Shown here piece after piece: positions 42,128 through 51,865 of a DNA stretch of 55,424 bases (its first letter is position 1; each line of letters opens with the position of its first letter). The translations under genes were made by a program, and so were the position numbers. The stretch comes from an uncultured Muribaculaceae bacterium. GTDB lineage: Bacteria; Bacteroidota; Bacteroidia; Bacteroidales; Muribaculaceae. The stretch lies in the NCBI GenBank assembly GCA_910587915.1, contig CAJUOB010000019.1:1-55424 (forward strand), written 5' to 3'. A model generated the notes under the pieces. It saw only the letters and a program-made list of their open reading frames with translations. It searched no databases and was not told where the DNA came from.

Positions 42128-45100
42128 TTAATTCGCTTCAGGCTGCTCGAAGGATGCGTCGCGCTGCTTGTTGGACTGGCGATAGTCCTTGGGAGTCATG
42201 CCATAACGCTTGTCGAATTCCTTGTAGAAATGCGAGCGGTTGGAGAATCCTGTGCGATATATGATTTCCTGCACCGTATATGATGTGGTGAGCAACAGCT
42301 TGGCTGCATATGTAATACGGTGATTCTTTATAAAATCGTTCGGTGTAGGCTGGTCGAGCTCCTTGAACTTGCGATAGAGGTTGCGCAGACCCATCTGCAG
42401 CCCGGTGGCCAACTGGTCGGGCGAGAGGTCGGTGTCGTCGATATGCTCGTCGATATAGTCCACCACGCGGCTGAGGAAGTCCTTGTCGTCGCGGTCGAGC
42501 AGACGGCCGTCGGCATATTCGAAGGCACTTGCCGAGGAGTTGTAGTACTCGCGCAAAGTGTTGCGGCTCTCGAGCAGACGCGCCACCACAGCCCGCAGAT
42601 ACGACACGCTGAAAGGCTTGCCGATGAATACATCGGCACCCGACACAATGCCTTCCACTTTCTCTTCGTTGCTTGTCTTGGCCGAAAGTATAATAAGAGG
42701 AATGTGCATGGTATGGCGGTTGGCCTTGATCTGGCGAGAGAATGTAAGGCCGTCGGTACCGGGCATCATCACATCGGTAATTATCACGTCGGGAGTCTCC
42801 TGTTTCAGCAATTCAAGTCCTTCCATGGCCGATTTTGCAGTGCGTACACGATAATCGGAAAGGCTGTCGCTGAGCAGCGAAAGAATCTCGGTATTGTCGT
42901 CGATCACCAGCACCGTGCTGCGGCCTTTCTCCACAGGCTGCGCCGCTGGCACCTCGGGGCTTACGCCCTTGGCCTCGGTTGTGGAATCGGCGATGGGAGC
43001 CACAGGCTTGTCGCGATGCTCCTCGACTGTAGCCGATTCTTCCTTGACATCGGTCTCGAGCATGGGCAGCGATACCACAAAGCGGGCATACTTGCCCACT
43101 TCGCTCTCGATGGCGATATGGCCATGGAGCATCTTCACCATACTGTGGCATATTGCAAGTCCGAGGCCATTGCGTGTGGACAGACATTTGACGGCATTCT
43201 CTTCGACATTATCGAGCACACTGTAGCGGTTGAAGATACGCTCGCGGTCCTTGTCGGCTATACCCTTACCGGTGTTGTAGACCGACAGTATAAGCTTCTC
43301 GCCATCCACATGGGCATCCACCTCTATGCGGCCGCCGGTCGGGGTGTATTTGAACGCATTCGATATCAGATTGTTCACCACCTTGCGGAGCGAGCTGAAA
43401 TCGGTGTTCCATGTCATTCCCTGCTCGATATTGCCGGCGAAATCGATATTATTCCTCTCGGCCAGATCGGAGAATGTGGCCACAGTATCGTCGAAAAGCT
43501 CGCTGACATTCACGGGCCGTATCTTCAGAATCTTATGTCCGGTCTCGATACGGCGGAAATCGATGAGTTCCTGTATGAGTGTGTTGAGACGCTCCACATT
43601 GGTGCGCACAAGACCGATGTACTTCTTGATATAGTCGTCGGTACCTTCGTAGGACATAATACGCTCGCATGGGCCATAGATAAGCGTGAGTGGGGTACAG
43701 AATTCATGCGTGATATTGGTGAAGAATCGAAGCTTCTCCTCGTACACTTCCTCGCGGTGTGCGCTTTCGAGGCGCGACAGCTCTTCGTGGCGGCGGCGGC
43801 GCTGACGGCGGATGTATACAAATACCACCGCTGCGATGATGGCTGCAAGTATAAGCGCATAGGCCGTCTTGGCATAGTCGGTGAGATACCACGGAGCCTT
43901 TACATTGATCTCGAGGAAATATGTCTCGCCCTCGAGGCCTGTGATGCGGTTCACATACTTCACGCGGAGTTTATATTTGCCGTGGCTCATCTCGTTGAAC
44001 ACGATGGTACCATTGGGCCCGTTGTTTATCCATTCGCGGCCATCGAGAGTATAAAGATAGTTATAGTCGGTAGGATTGATGAAGTCGGGATTGGCGAAGG
44101 TTACCGAAAAATAGTTCTGGTCGGGAGCAAGCTCCAGGACAGCACCGTCGCTCTCGGTGCGTATGTAGCCCGAAGGATTCACATTCTGGCCCGAAATTGA
44201 AAGCCGTTGCAGCGCTATGACCGGTGCATAGGGTTGAGGTGCGGTGAAGCCCGGTGTCTTACGTACGGTCACCAGACCGTCGATACCGCCGAAGATAAGC
44301 ATGGAACCGGTATCGAACGATGCACCGTCGCTGAACTCGGTTACATTCACACCATCCTGACGGGTGAACACCTGTGTCTTCTCCGTCTGCGGATCAAAGC
44401 GATAGAGACCGTTGTTGGTCGACACCCACAGCTTACCCTCGCTATCGCGCACCATGTCGTGAATGGTATTATTTATGAAACCATTCTCAAGACCGAAGAA
44501 CAGACGGTCGCCGCGGTCGGTAATCTTGAGAAGACCATGGCCGGTGCCGAGCCACTTTGCGGCATCCTCATGAACCACAGAGAAGACATCGAGCACAGAG
44601 TTGGTGTCGTAATTACCCTGTATCGGCACACGGACAAGGGAATCGCCTTCGATTACAAAAGCACCGAGACCACGGTTGGCAAAGAGCAGCTTGCCCTGAC
44701 TGTCGGCAGCCATATCGAAAAAGAAATTGGATGTGCGGTTGCCACCGTCGACACTGTAGACCTTGATTATATCGAGGCGGGGATTATCGGGTGAACCCGA
44801 CAGACGGCAGCGAACCACACCGTTGCCCACCGACGAAACCCACAGAGTGGAATCGTTCTCCTCGTGGATGCCATATATATATCGCAGAACAGGCTCATCG
44901 GAGATGGGCTTGATTCGTTTTTCCTTATAGCTATAGTAATTCAGACCGCCATCGGTACCTATCCAAAGCAACGGACGCGAGCTGGGCTCGATTACAAAGA
45001 CTGAATTATTGCCGAGAGCGCTGTTGGAGACAGTGAAAAGCTCCATCTGAGCGGGCGTGGACATACTTCCACTGAATTCCGGTACCTTAAGGACACCTCC

Positions 45101-46180
45101 ACCCTTTGTGCCGATCCAAAGAGTATTTTCCTTGTCGAGGTACACGGCACGCACCGGATGATTTATCTTTTTATCGAAGAAGGAGAAATCGTAGGAACGA
45201 AGCATGTAGGGGCTGTCGTAGCATGTATATAGTCCCTGACAGTCGGTACCGATCCACACAACAGGTTGTGTCGACGACTTCTCCAGACGGAACACGCCCG
45301 ACTTAAGACCGGAGTCGACAATGCGGTAGGAGCCGGTCTGTGTCTTTCGCGCACGAATGACACCATCGGATACAAACGACACGTATATGTCGCCACGCAT
45401 GTCGCACAACAAGTCGGACACACTGCCGCGCCGGTCGATTTCCGAGCGGATATCGATAAGATCGGTCACATTGCCATCGGCTTCCACACGTCGTATAATT
45501 CCATCGGTGCCGGTGTAAAGAACACCGTCTCCATCGACATGGGCCACACCCACGGCAGCTTCAGAGAGTACGGTACGGCCTGATAAGGCAGGAACGCCGT
45601 CCGACACCTTGAATCCATGCGCCACCACTCCGTCATCGCCGAACGACAAGAGAGTATCGCCTTTGAGGGAAATGAAGGTGGTGGAATTGTAAGGCATCAC
45701 ACCATTGTCGACTTCAATAAAGTCGCTGTCGGATCCGGCAGGAAGGTAATAGAGCTTATCGTCGGTGCCGAGGACAAGCAGATCGCCGTTATCGGCCAGG
45801 CCTATCTTTTCCTGACCGTTGAACTGCGGATAGGATGACAATGCCACAGTCGAACGGTTGAAGCGGTCCAGGCCATGGTTGGTGTGTATCCACATGTTGC
45901 CGTCGGGAGCTGCAATGATGTTCTCTATAAGATTTCCCGACAACGACACCCCCGGGTAGAGCACCGAGAACGGCACCGTGGCGGAGCCGTCGGTAATATT
46001 CACACCATCGAGTGTGCCGAGCCACAGGAAACCATCGGAATCCTGGGCCATCGACAGCACAGCGCTACTCGAAAGGCCGTCGGAACTTGTTGTTTGTCTG
46101 ATGTTGTAACCACGTGCGACAATCATGCACAGCATACAAATCGACAAGAAAATGCACCGTTTTATATGTATTTGAGTCAT
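42128..46180 (-). CDS. Hybrid two-component system sensor-regulator (HTCS)
   Basis: This 1350-residue protein has a signal peptide, then a large periplasmic sensor of repeated two-component propeller units (SMAQDSDGFLWLGTLDGVN, ENTLWIGTKGGGVLKV, RDSEGKLWVSTNNGLYRF and others, to ~residue 660). A Y_Y_Y domain (~690-755) and a membrane helix (ALILAAIIAAVVFVYI) follow. The histidine kinase has His825 in FTNITHEFCTP; the position after HEF is Cys. The receiver has Asp1136 in VIITDVMMPGTDG, and an AraC-type DNA-binding domain ends the protein. It senses a periplasmic oligosaccharide and activates hydrolase genes in one polypeptide. The neighbouring GH operon is the natural candidate target. Confidence 0.95.
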   Translation of the reverse strand: MTQIHIKRCIFLSICMLCMIVARGYNIRQTTSSDGLSSSAVLSMAQDSDGFLWLGTLDGVNITDGSATVPFSVLYPGVSLSGNLIENIIAAPDGNMWIHTNHGLDRFNRSTVALSSYPQFNGQEKIGLADNGDLLVLGTDDKLYYLPAGSDSDFIEVDNGVMPYNSTTFISLKGDTLLSFGDDGVVAHGFKVSDGVPALSGRTVLSEAAVGVAHVDGDGVLYTGTDGIIRRVEADGNVTDLIDIRSEIDRRGSVSDLLCDMRGDIYVSFVSDGVIRARKTQTGSYRIVDSGLKSGVFRLEKSSTQPVVWIGTDCQGLYTCYDSPYMLRSYDFSFFDKKINHPVRAVYLDKENTLWIGTKGGGVLKVPEFSGSMSTPAQMELFTVSNSALGNNSVFVIEPSSRPLLWIGTDGGLNYYSYKEKRIKPISDEPVLRYIYGIHEENDSTLWVSSVGNGVVRCRLSGSPDNPRLDIIKVYSVDGGNRTSNFFFDMAADSQGKLLFANRGLGAFVIEGDSLVRVPIQGNYDTNSVLDVFSVVHEDAAKWLGTGHGLLKITDRGDRLFFGLENGFINNTIHDMVRDSEGKLWVSTNNGLYRFDPQTEKTQVFTRQDGVNVTEFSDGASFDTGSMLIFGGIDGLVTVRKTPGFTAPQPYAPVIALQRLSISGQNVNPSGYIRTESDGAVLELAPDQNYFSVTFANPDFINPTDYNYLYTLDGREWINNGPNGTIVFNEMSHGKYKLRVKYVNRITGLEGETYFLEINVKAPWYLTDYAKTAYALILAAIIAAVVFVYIRRQRRRRHEELSRLESAHREEVYEEKLRFFTNITHEFCTPLTLIYGPCERIMSYEGTDDYIKKYIGLVRTNVERLNTLIQELIDFRRIETGHKILKIRPVNVSELFDDTVATFSDLAERNNIDFAGNIEQGMTWNTDFSSLRKVVNNLISNAFKYTPTGGRIEVDAHVDGEKLILSVYNTGKGIADKDRERIFNRYSVLDNVEENAVKCLSTRNGLGLAICHSMVKMLHGHIAIESEVGKYARFVVSLPMLETDVKEESATVEEHRDKPVAPIADSTTEAKGVSPEVPAAQPVEKGRSTVLVIDDNTEILSLLSDSLSDYRVRTAKSAMEGLELLKQETPDVIITDVMMPGTDGLTFSRQIKANRHTMHIPLIILSAKTSNEEKVEGIVSGADVFIGKPFSVSYLRAVVARLLESRNTLREYYNSSASAFEYADGRLLDRDDKDFLSRVVDYIDEHIDDTDLSPDQLATGLQMGLRNLYRKFKELDQPTPNDFIKNHRITYAAKLLLTTSYTVQEIIYRTGFSNRSHFYKEFDKRYGMTPKDYRQSNKQRDASFEQPEAN

Positions 46181-46208
46181 AAAGGCATAGATATTCAGGA
46201 TTTGCCTT

Positions 46209-46217
46209 GCAAATTTA
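46209..46217 (-). promoter_or_regulatory. Promoter of the hybrid sensor gene
   Basis: The minus strand reads TAAATTTGC, about 30 bases before the start at 46180, with a TTG around 22 bases further upstream. Confidence 0.5.
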
Positions 46218-46374
46218 GTGATTTAAATCCAACCTTTCACAATATAGTGCGGTAAAACATACAAATGGGCGTCATTTTGTATTCATATGTGCCAAAGATG
46301 TATCCGCACGATAGAATACAACTGTGGCCGACATGCGTTACTGCATCGCTTTTTTTATGCATAACTTTGCAATG

Positions 46375-46513
46375 TCAAAAATGGATTAAGGTATATGGTA
46401 TTACAATCGCAAGATTGGTTATTTATGATTTTGGATTAGGATTGTTTTTAGGTATTCCAATCTTACGCTAAGGTAAAAACTCCGCTTCCCGTTGACGGGA
46501 GGCGGAGCTTTTT
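46375..46513 (+). ncRNA. Possible small RNA
   Basis: TAACTTTG at 46362-46369 is a -7 element pointing right. A transcript starting near 46375 would end at the strong hairpin 46480-46507, which is followed on this strand by CTTTTTTA, giving about 135 nt. Inside, AAGATTGG (46411-46418) pairs with CCAATCTT (46457-46464). The only open frames are very short. The -33 element is weak. It lies between two minus-strand genes, so the signal does not belong to either. Confidence 0.35.
46480..46507. terminator. Bidirectional terminator
   Basis: CTCCGCTTCCCGT pairs with ACGGGAGGCGGAG (one wobble). T runs lie on both sides: CTTTTTTA after it on the plus strand and GTTTTTACC on the minus strand. It ends the GH2-GH125-GH32 operon at 46538 and the possible small RNA. 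Confidence 0.85.
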
Positions 46514-46537
46514 TATGGCAGTCCGTACTATGGGCAA

Positions 46538-48181
46538 TCACTTCCATACCGAGGCAACATCGAATACCTCGAGCGACCGGACGGTGACATTATTTCCATG
46601 GAAAAGGAATCCTTCGCGTTTTCCGGCGGGCAGATGGCGCGGCATCGAGAAGGAATGAAGCCCACCGTCGACGAAGACTTCGACAGATGTGCGGTCGATG
46701 TATATGTCGGCGCTTATTTCAGTGCTGGTGGGATCTTGTGGAGAATAGAACCATCCGTTTACGGTGTTGCCGTTCAGATCGTAGTCGAGAAGATTCTGTC
46801 CGGCAAGAGTGATGCGTCCGTCGGTGGCATGCGAAAGCTTCAGCGTGGCACGTATGCGCAGCCGGTCCGCCGAGGCAAAAGGCTCCATCACAGCATTCGC
46901 TTCACTTTGGCTCAGATCGCTCCACTTACCGACGGAAGTACACAGGCCCTCCACTTCTTTCACAGGAACACTCACAAGTCGCACGCCATCCTTGGTGGTA
47001 CGCAGCGACAGCTCTGTGGGAAGCAGCATCATGCCGTTGAAATTCATTCCCGGATGGCCTATGCGCGACCAGGCCATCTGTATGCGGCGTCCGTCGGCTG
47101 CAGGAATATTGCTGAATGTCTGGGCCGCATAAAGGGTGCCTCGTGCATAGCAATGCTTGCCTGAGCGCGGCGTGAAACGCTCTCCGTCGAAATCCCCGAG
47201 CATATATGTGCCGGAGGCTCCATAAAGCACCCACATGGTGTTGGCAGGATCGCCATCGACAGGTAGTTCAAATAGATCGGGGCACTCCCAGAAGCCTACG
47301 ATATGGCTCTTGTAAGTCCAGTCGCGCAAATTTGTAGAGGTGTAGAAGGAGTGCCCGTCGCGCTCGTTGAGCACCATCACCCAATGATCGCCATACCGTA
47401 GTAGCTTCGGGTCGCGGGTGTCGCGCGAGTTCCACTTCTCTTTGCTGTCGATTACAGGATTGGCGGCATATTTGGTGAATGTACGCCCATGGTCGAGGCT
47501 ATAGGCAATGCACTGCACCTGACGCTCGCCTGTCTCGGCGGTATAGGCCACGACCATCGCAGGCGTATCGGTGGTACCGAAGCCGGAATCGTTGCCATAG
47601 TCCATCACCGCTGAGCCGGAGAACATGGTGCCTATGCTATCGGGATGGAGTGCCGTTGGCAGCTCGGTCCAGTGCAGCAGGTCGGGGCTCACGGCATGGC
47701 CCCAGTGCATGTTCTCCCAATCGCGTTCGTAGGGATTGTGCTGGTAGAACAGATGGTACTCGCCGTCGAGATATATGAGTCCGTTGGGATCGTTGATCCA
47801 TCCTCTGCGAGTGGTGAAGTGATATTGGGGCCGGTTTGTTTCCTTGTAGATGATATCGGCGTCGGGAATAACGGACGCCTGGCGTATGGAGTCAATTCCC
47901 TTAAGTCCATCGGGATATGTGATGGTAAGTATTTTACCTTTTAAAGCCGATACATCCTTGAATACCCAGTAGTCGGGTGCACCGGCGGCAATCCTCACAT
48001 TGACCGGCATGGCTTCCATGCCATCGGCACTGAGGGAGATTCGCACACGGTCGCATGAATGCGACACGGGGATATGAAGGTATTTGTCGGTTATCTCAAT
48101 TAGTCTCTGCGCACCTGTGGCGTCGTATGCGGCACACAACAACGGTAGCGCGAGCAGAAGCGCTTTCTTGCAGTTTTTCAT
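46538..48181 (-). CDS. Exported GH32 fructan hydrolase
   Basis: This 547-residue enzyme starts at the ATG before the signal peptide (MKNCKKALLLALPLLCAAYDATG). After an N-terminal segment come the GH32 motifs: RRGWINDPNGLIYLDGEYHLFYQHNP with the nucleophile Asp, a SGSAVMD block, WNSRDTRDPKLLRY with RDP, and FWECPDLFELP with the acid/base Glu. A C-terminal beta-sandwich follows (STEISADIYIDRTSVEVFVDGG). It hydrolyses beta-fructosides (levan, inulin or sucrose-type). It is the last gene of the GH2-GH125-GH32 operon, 72 bases after GH125; the specific linkage is not readable from sequence. Confidence 0.94.
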   Translation of the reverse strand: MKNCKKALLLALPLLCAAYDATGAQRLIEITDKYLHIPVSHSCDRVRISLSADGMEAMPVNVRIAAGAPDYWVFKDVSALKGKILTITYPDGLKGIDSIRQASVIPDADIIYKETNRPQYHFTTRRGWINDPNGLIYLDGEYHLFYQHNPYERDWENMHWGHAVSPDLLHWTELPTALHPDSIGTMFSGSAVMDYGNDSGFGTTDTPAMVVAYTAETGERQVQCIAYSLDHGRTFTKYAANPVIDSKEKWNSRDTRDPKLLRYGDHWVMVLNERDGHSFYTSTNLRDWTYKSHIVGFWECPDLFELPVDGDPANTMWVLYGASGTYMLGDFDGERFTPRSGKHCYARGTLYAAQTFSNIPAADGRRIQMAWSRIGHPGMNFNGMMLLPTELSLRTTKDGVRLVSVPVKEVEGLCTSVGKWSDLSQSEANAVMEPFASADRLRIRATLKLSHATDGRITLAGQNLLDYDLNGNTVNGWFYSPQDPTSTEISADIYIDRTSVEVFVDGGLHSFSMPRHLPAGKREGFLFHGNNVTVRSLEVFDVASVWK

Positions 48182-48253
48182 AGCGGTGTGATTAATAAAA
48201 CCCGGACCGCATGGTGCGGTCCGGGCCAGAGTATTGGAGAACAAAGATTTATA

Positions 48254-49720
48254 TTAGGATATACTGTTAAGCAGGTCTACCTTGCCCTCATTGACAAGCT
48301 TGAGGATGAGTTCGCCGAAGAGAGTATTCTGCCAAGCGAACCAAGGACGGGTAAAGTCGGTGGCATCGGCCACATTGAACGATTCGTGGATGAATCCGGT
48401 CTCGGCATCGGTGTCGAGCAGCATCTTCACACAGTCGCGGATTTCGTTATCGTCCTGCGAAGTGAAAGCTTTCATCATGATACTCATGGGCCAAGCCATG
48501 TTGTAGCCGATGTGAGGACCACCTATGCCTTCGCCGGCAGCGCCGCGGAAGAAGTAGGGGTTGCTGTCGCTCCACACGAAGCGGCGGGTATTCTGATAGA
48601 TGGGGTCGTTGATGTCGACATCGCCAAGATAGGGCATAGCCAAGAGGCTGGGCACGTTGGCGTCGTCCATCAGGTGATAGTTGCCGAAACCGTCGACCTC
48701 GAAGGCATATATGGGGCCAAATTCAGGATGCTGATATACGGCATACTTCTTAAGCGCTGTCTCGACCTCATTGGCAAGCTCGGTGCAGCGTCCGGCCAGT
48801 GCAGCCTCGCCGTTGACCTTACCAAGGATCTCGGCAGCCTTGCGAAGGCTCGACACAGCCATGAAGTTGGAGGGAACGAGATACTGGAAGGTTGTGGCAT
48901 CGTCCGACGGACGGAAGCACGACACGATGAGGCCGCAACCGTTCACAGGAGAACCGAGACCATTGTTGTTCATGGTGTCGAGCTGACGCTCGGTACGGCG
49001 CTGGAACTTATAGGGGCCTACATTTTCCTTGCGCTGCTGCTCAACGAAAGTAGCCAGGACAGCGTTGACAGCCTGCAGCCAGGTGGAGCCGAATACGCTG
49101 TCGTCGCCAGTCACTTTCCAATATTCGTAGGCAAGACGGATGGGATAGCACAGTGAGTCTATCTCGTATTTACGTTCATGAAGTTCGGGCTTCATGTCGG
49201 TGAGGTCGCTCATCCATTCACCACCGACAGGACCGTCGTTGAAGGCATTGGCATAGGGATCGATGCAGATGCACTTGAACTGGCGGTTAATAACGCCTGC
49301 TATCATGTTCTGCAGCTCCTTGTCGCTGTTGGCGAGCTGGACATAGGGCCATACCTGGGCACCGGAGTCGCGGAGCCACATGGCATGGATATCGCCGGTG
49401 TAAACGAAAGTATCGTGGCTGCCATCGGTATCCTTGCGGTAGTGCACGGTGGTATCGAGGGTGTTGGGGAAGCAGTTCTCGAACATCCATGCGAGCTTGG
49501 GGTTCTTGAGCATCTTCTTGACACGCTTGATTTCCTTCTCGACAGCTTTCGACTTGAAAAGACGTGCGGATTCCTGAGGACGGTTGGTCACCGAATATTT
49601 TGCAGCGGCCGCTGTGCTAACGGCAGTGTTGTCGCTGGCGCAGACATTTGTCCCGGCGGCATGGAGCGATGTGCAGCACATGAGCATGCCGGCCGAAATC
49701 AGTATTGAGAGATTTTTCAT
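48254..49720 (-). CDS. Exported GH125 exo-alpha-1,6-mannosidase-type enzyme
   Basis: This 488-residue enzyme has a signal peptide (MKNLSILISAGMLMCCTSLHAAG). It matches GH125: FENCFPNTLDTTVHYR, FVYTGDIHAMWLRDSGAQVWPYV, ANAFNDGPVGGEWMSDLTDMKPELHERKYEIDSLCYPIRLAY, and VNGCGLIVSCFRPSDDATTFQYLVPSNFMA. The family are inverting, metal-independent exo-alpha-1,6-mannosidases acting on N-glycan or yeast mannan cores. It lies 23 bases after the GH2 gene and 72 before GH32. Presence in an operon with a fructanase is unusual; a shared regulator or a composite substrate may explain it. Confidence 0.93.
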   Translation of the reverse strand: MKNLSILISAGMLMCCTSLHAAGTNVCASDNTAVSTAAAAKYSVTNRPQESARLFKSKAVEKEIKRVKKMLKNPKLAWMFENCFPNTLDTTVHYRKDTDGSHDTFVYTGDIHAMWLRDSGAQVWPYVQLANSDKELQNMIAGVINRQFKCICIDPYANAFNDGPVGGEWMSDLTDMKPELHERKYEIDSLCYPIRLAYEYWKVTGDDSVFGSTWLQAVNAVLATFVEQQRKENVGPYKFQRRTERQLDTMNNNGLGSPVNGCGLIVSCFRPSDDATTFQYLVPSNFMAVSSLRKAAEILGKVNGEAALAGRCTELANEVETALKKYAVYQHPEFGPIYAFEVDGFGNYHLMDDANVPSLLAMPYLGDVDINDPIYQNTRRFVWSDSNPYFFRGAAGEGIGGPHIGYNMAWPMSIMMKAFTSQDDNEIRDCVKMLLDTDAETGFIHESFNVADATDFTRPWFAWQNTLFGELILKLVNEGKVDLLNSIS

Positions 49721-49743
49721 TGCTTGGGATAGTTAGCGGTTTA

Positions 49744-51564
49744 TTACTTGCCGAGGCTATTGCAGAGAGCCTTGTTGGCCTTGCGGAGACGGTCTTCGTC
49801 GACCTTGATCACCTTGCGGTCGTAGGTCATAAGGCCATTCACTTCGTTCTCCACGTCGGTTGTCTGAGTGTAGACAGCACCGGAATAGCCTGCGGGCACG
49901 AGCTTGAGCAGAGTGTCGATGTACTCTACGTACTGGTCGGTAACTTCCTTGGGAGTGTTGAACTGAGTGTAGCCCCAGTTGCGGTTGGGCGACCAGATGT
50001 GGTCCTTTATCACCAGACCGATGCCACCGTATTCGCCGAGAACATTGGCACGTTCGCCGTCCATGAGCATGATTTCGGGGCCGGGATATTTGTGGATGTC
50101 GAGCATGTCGCCGCAAGGATAGTGGTTACCACCGCTGGCGGGGTTGACGAGACGCGAGGGATCGTATGCTTTTGTCCATTCTGCGATTTCGGGACCTTTG
50201 AAGTGACCCCATGCCTCGTTGAAAGGCACCCATACAGAGATACAGGGATAGTTATAGAGGGCATCCATGATTTCCTTCCATTCGCGGCGGAAATTGGCTT
50301 CGCTTTCGGGCGAGCGCTTGCGCTCGGTGCCGTTGAAGTAGTTGTGCATCTGCCATTCGGGACCACGGTCGCCGCTGGGCATGTCCTGCCAAACGAGGAT
50401 ACCGGCCTTGTCGCAGTAGGTGTACCATGTGGCGGGTTCTACCTTCACGTGCTTGCGGATCATGTTGAAGCCCCAGTCCTTGGTTTTGTCGATGTCGTAT
50501 ACCATAGCCTCGTAGGTAGGAGCGGTATAGAGACCGTCGGGCCACCAGCCCTGGTCGAGGGGACCGAACTGGAAGAGGTCCTTGTTGTTGAGCTGCAGAC
50601 GTACGATACCGTTTTTGTCGCGTGCGGTGGAGAACTTGCGCATTGCGGTGTAGCTCTTCACCTTGTCGACGGGCTTACCGGCAGCGTAGAGAGTCACTTC
50701 CATATCGTAGAGATTGGGGGCGTCGGGCGACCAGAGCTTGGCGTCGGCGGGCATGGCCACTTCCACGGGCTGTCCGGCGAGGCTCTTGCCGGTAGCAACG
50801 GTCTTGCCGTTCTCTGTCACTTTCACTTCGGTCACCAGCGAAGGATCGGCCTTGGCGGGAGTGACGTCGACAGTGAGTTTGTGTGTGTCGATATCGGGCA
50901 CAGTCTTGAGTGCGGCGATGTGATTGGCAGCGACGGGTTCGAGCCAAACGGTCTGCCAGATACCAGTCACGGGAGTGTACCATATACCTTCGGGACGGTT
51001 CACCTGCTTGCCACGGGGCTGATAGCCGGCATCGGTGGGGTCGGTGACGCGTACGGTGAGTTTATTCTCGCCCTTAGCCTTGAGGGCAGGAGTGATATCG
51101 AGGCTGAAAGGAGTGTATCCGCCCTTGTGGGAACCGACCTTCACGTCATTCACCCACACGTCGCATGCCCAGTCGACAGCATCGAAGTTGAGTTTCACAT
51201 TCTGGCCTTTCCAGGCTGCGGGCACTGTAAATGTGCGGTTGTACCAGAGGGCCTCGTCGTTCTTCACGCGCTTACCTACACCTGAAAGGCTCGACTCAAC
51301 AGCGAAAGGAACCAGGATCTCGCCCTGCCATGTGGCGGGCTGGGCATCGGCCTGGGGCACGATTGCATACTGCCAGAGACCGTTGAGGTTCTCCCACTGC
51401 GCACGCTCCATAATGGGTCGGGGATATACATCCCATGGCTTTTCGGGGTTGATATCGGCGGCCCAGGGAGTAGCGATGTGGTCGCCTACGGGAGCCCAGG
51501 CATCAGCAGACAGCGGTGCGATGGCAGCCGCAAGAGCTAAGATGGAATAATATACTTTTTTCAT
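49744..51564 (-). CDS. Exported GH2-family glycoside hydrolase
   Basis: This ~606-residue enzyme starts at 51564 before a signal peptide (MKKVYYSILALAAAIAPLSADA); the ATG at 51588 is a close alternative, and longer frames cross the promoter. A sugar-binding domain (NLNGLWQYAIVPQAD...FDAVDWACDVWVNDVKVGSHKGGYTPF) precedes an immunoglobulin-like domain and a TIM barrel with LDQGWWPDGLYTAPTYEAM, the acid/base Glu in WVPFNEAWGHFKG and the nucleophile Glu in NVLGEYGG. GH2 includes beta-galactosidases, glucuronidases, mannosidases and arabinosidases; which one cannot be decided. First gene of the operon. Confidence 0.9.
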   Translation of the reverse strand: MKKVYYSILALAAAIAPLSADAWAPVGDHIATPWAADINPEKPWDVYPRPIMERAQWENLNGLWQYAIVPQADAQPATWQGEILVPFAVESSLSGVGKRVKNDEALWYNRTFTVPAAWKGQNVKLNFDAVDWACDVWVNDVKVGSHKGGYTPFSLDITPALKAKGENKLTVRVTDPTDAGYQPRGKQVNRPEGIWYTPVTGIWQTVWLEPVAANHIAALKTVPDIDTHKLTVDVTPAKADPSLVTEVKVTENGKTVATGKSLAGQPVEVAMPADAKLWSPDAPNLYDMEVTLYAAGKPVDKVKSYTAMRKFSTARDKNGIVRLQLNNKDLFQFGPLDQGWWPDGLYTAPTYEAMVYDIDKTKDWGFNMIRKHVKVEPATWYTYCDKAGILVWQDMPSGDRGPEWQMHNYFNGTERKRSPESEANFRREWKEIMDALYNYPCISVWVPFNEAWGHFKGPEIAEWTKAYDPSRLVNPASGGNHYPCGDMLDIHKYPGPEIMLMDGERANVLGEYGGIGLVIKDHIWSPNRNWGYTQFNTPKEVTDQYVEYIDTLLKLVPAGYSGAVYTQTTDVENEVNGLMTYDRKVIKVDEDRLRKANKALCNSLGK

Positions 51565-51623
51565 TGCAGAAGATTTATGAATTTTCATGGTTGGGGCCAA
51601 AGGATGCGATTCCTTTCGACTTT

Positions 51624-51632
51624 GCAAATATA
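51624..51632 (-). promoter_or_regulatory. Promoter of the GH2-GH125-GH32 operon
   Basis: The minus strand reads TATATTTGC. Transcription should begin near 51618, upstream of the 51588 and 51564 ATGs, which excludes starts further out. Confidence 0.6.
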
Positions 51633-51837
51633 TCGACATGCAGGGCTTCGAAGTGTTTTCGTTTATGACAAAGGAGTGGTGCGCGTCCATATATACATAT
51701 ATCCACACCTTTTTGGCAAGGACGATAACATGGCGGGGATATTGGTCCGCGAGCGTTAACATGATGAATTTGCCCATTTTAGGTAGTCGGAGCGCTTTTT
51801 GGCATACCACGCCACACGCACACGCGCGCACTCGTTG

Positions 51838-51845
51838 TATCTTTG
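51838..51845 (+). promoter_or_regulatory. Promoter of the GH78 gene
   Basis: TATCTTTG lies 20 bases before the ATG at 51866. No TTTG is found at the expected -33 position, so an activator may be needed. Confidence 0.55.
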
Positions 51846-51865
51846 CATAAATCAATCACATTGCT

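Larger units (their letters stand above)
51565..51865. other. Divergent promoter region between GH2 and GH78 genes
   Basis: This 301-base gap holds promoters in both directions (51624-51632 minus; 51838-51845 plus). About 190 bases between them may contain regulator-binding sites. I see no clear inverted repeat operator and no gene. Confidence 0.55.

Noticed and set aside
46265..46471. A 68-codon plus-strand frame between the hybrid sensor and the GH32 gene
   Set aside because: The only promoter-like element lies inside the frame, there is no plausible ribosome site, and codon use is not gene-like. A non-coding transcript fits better.
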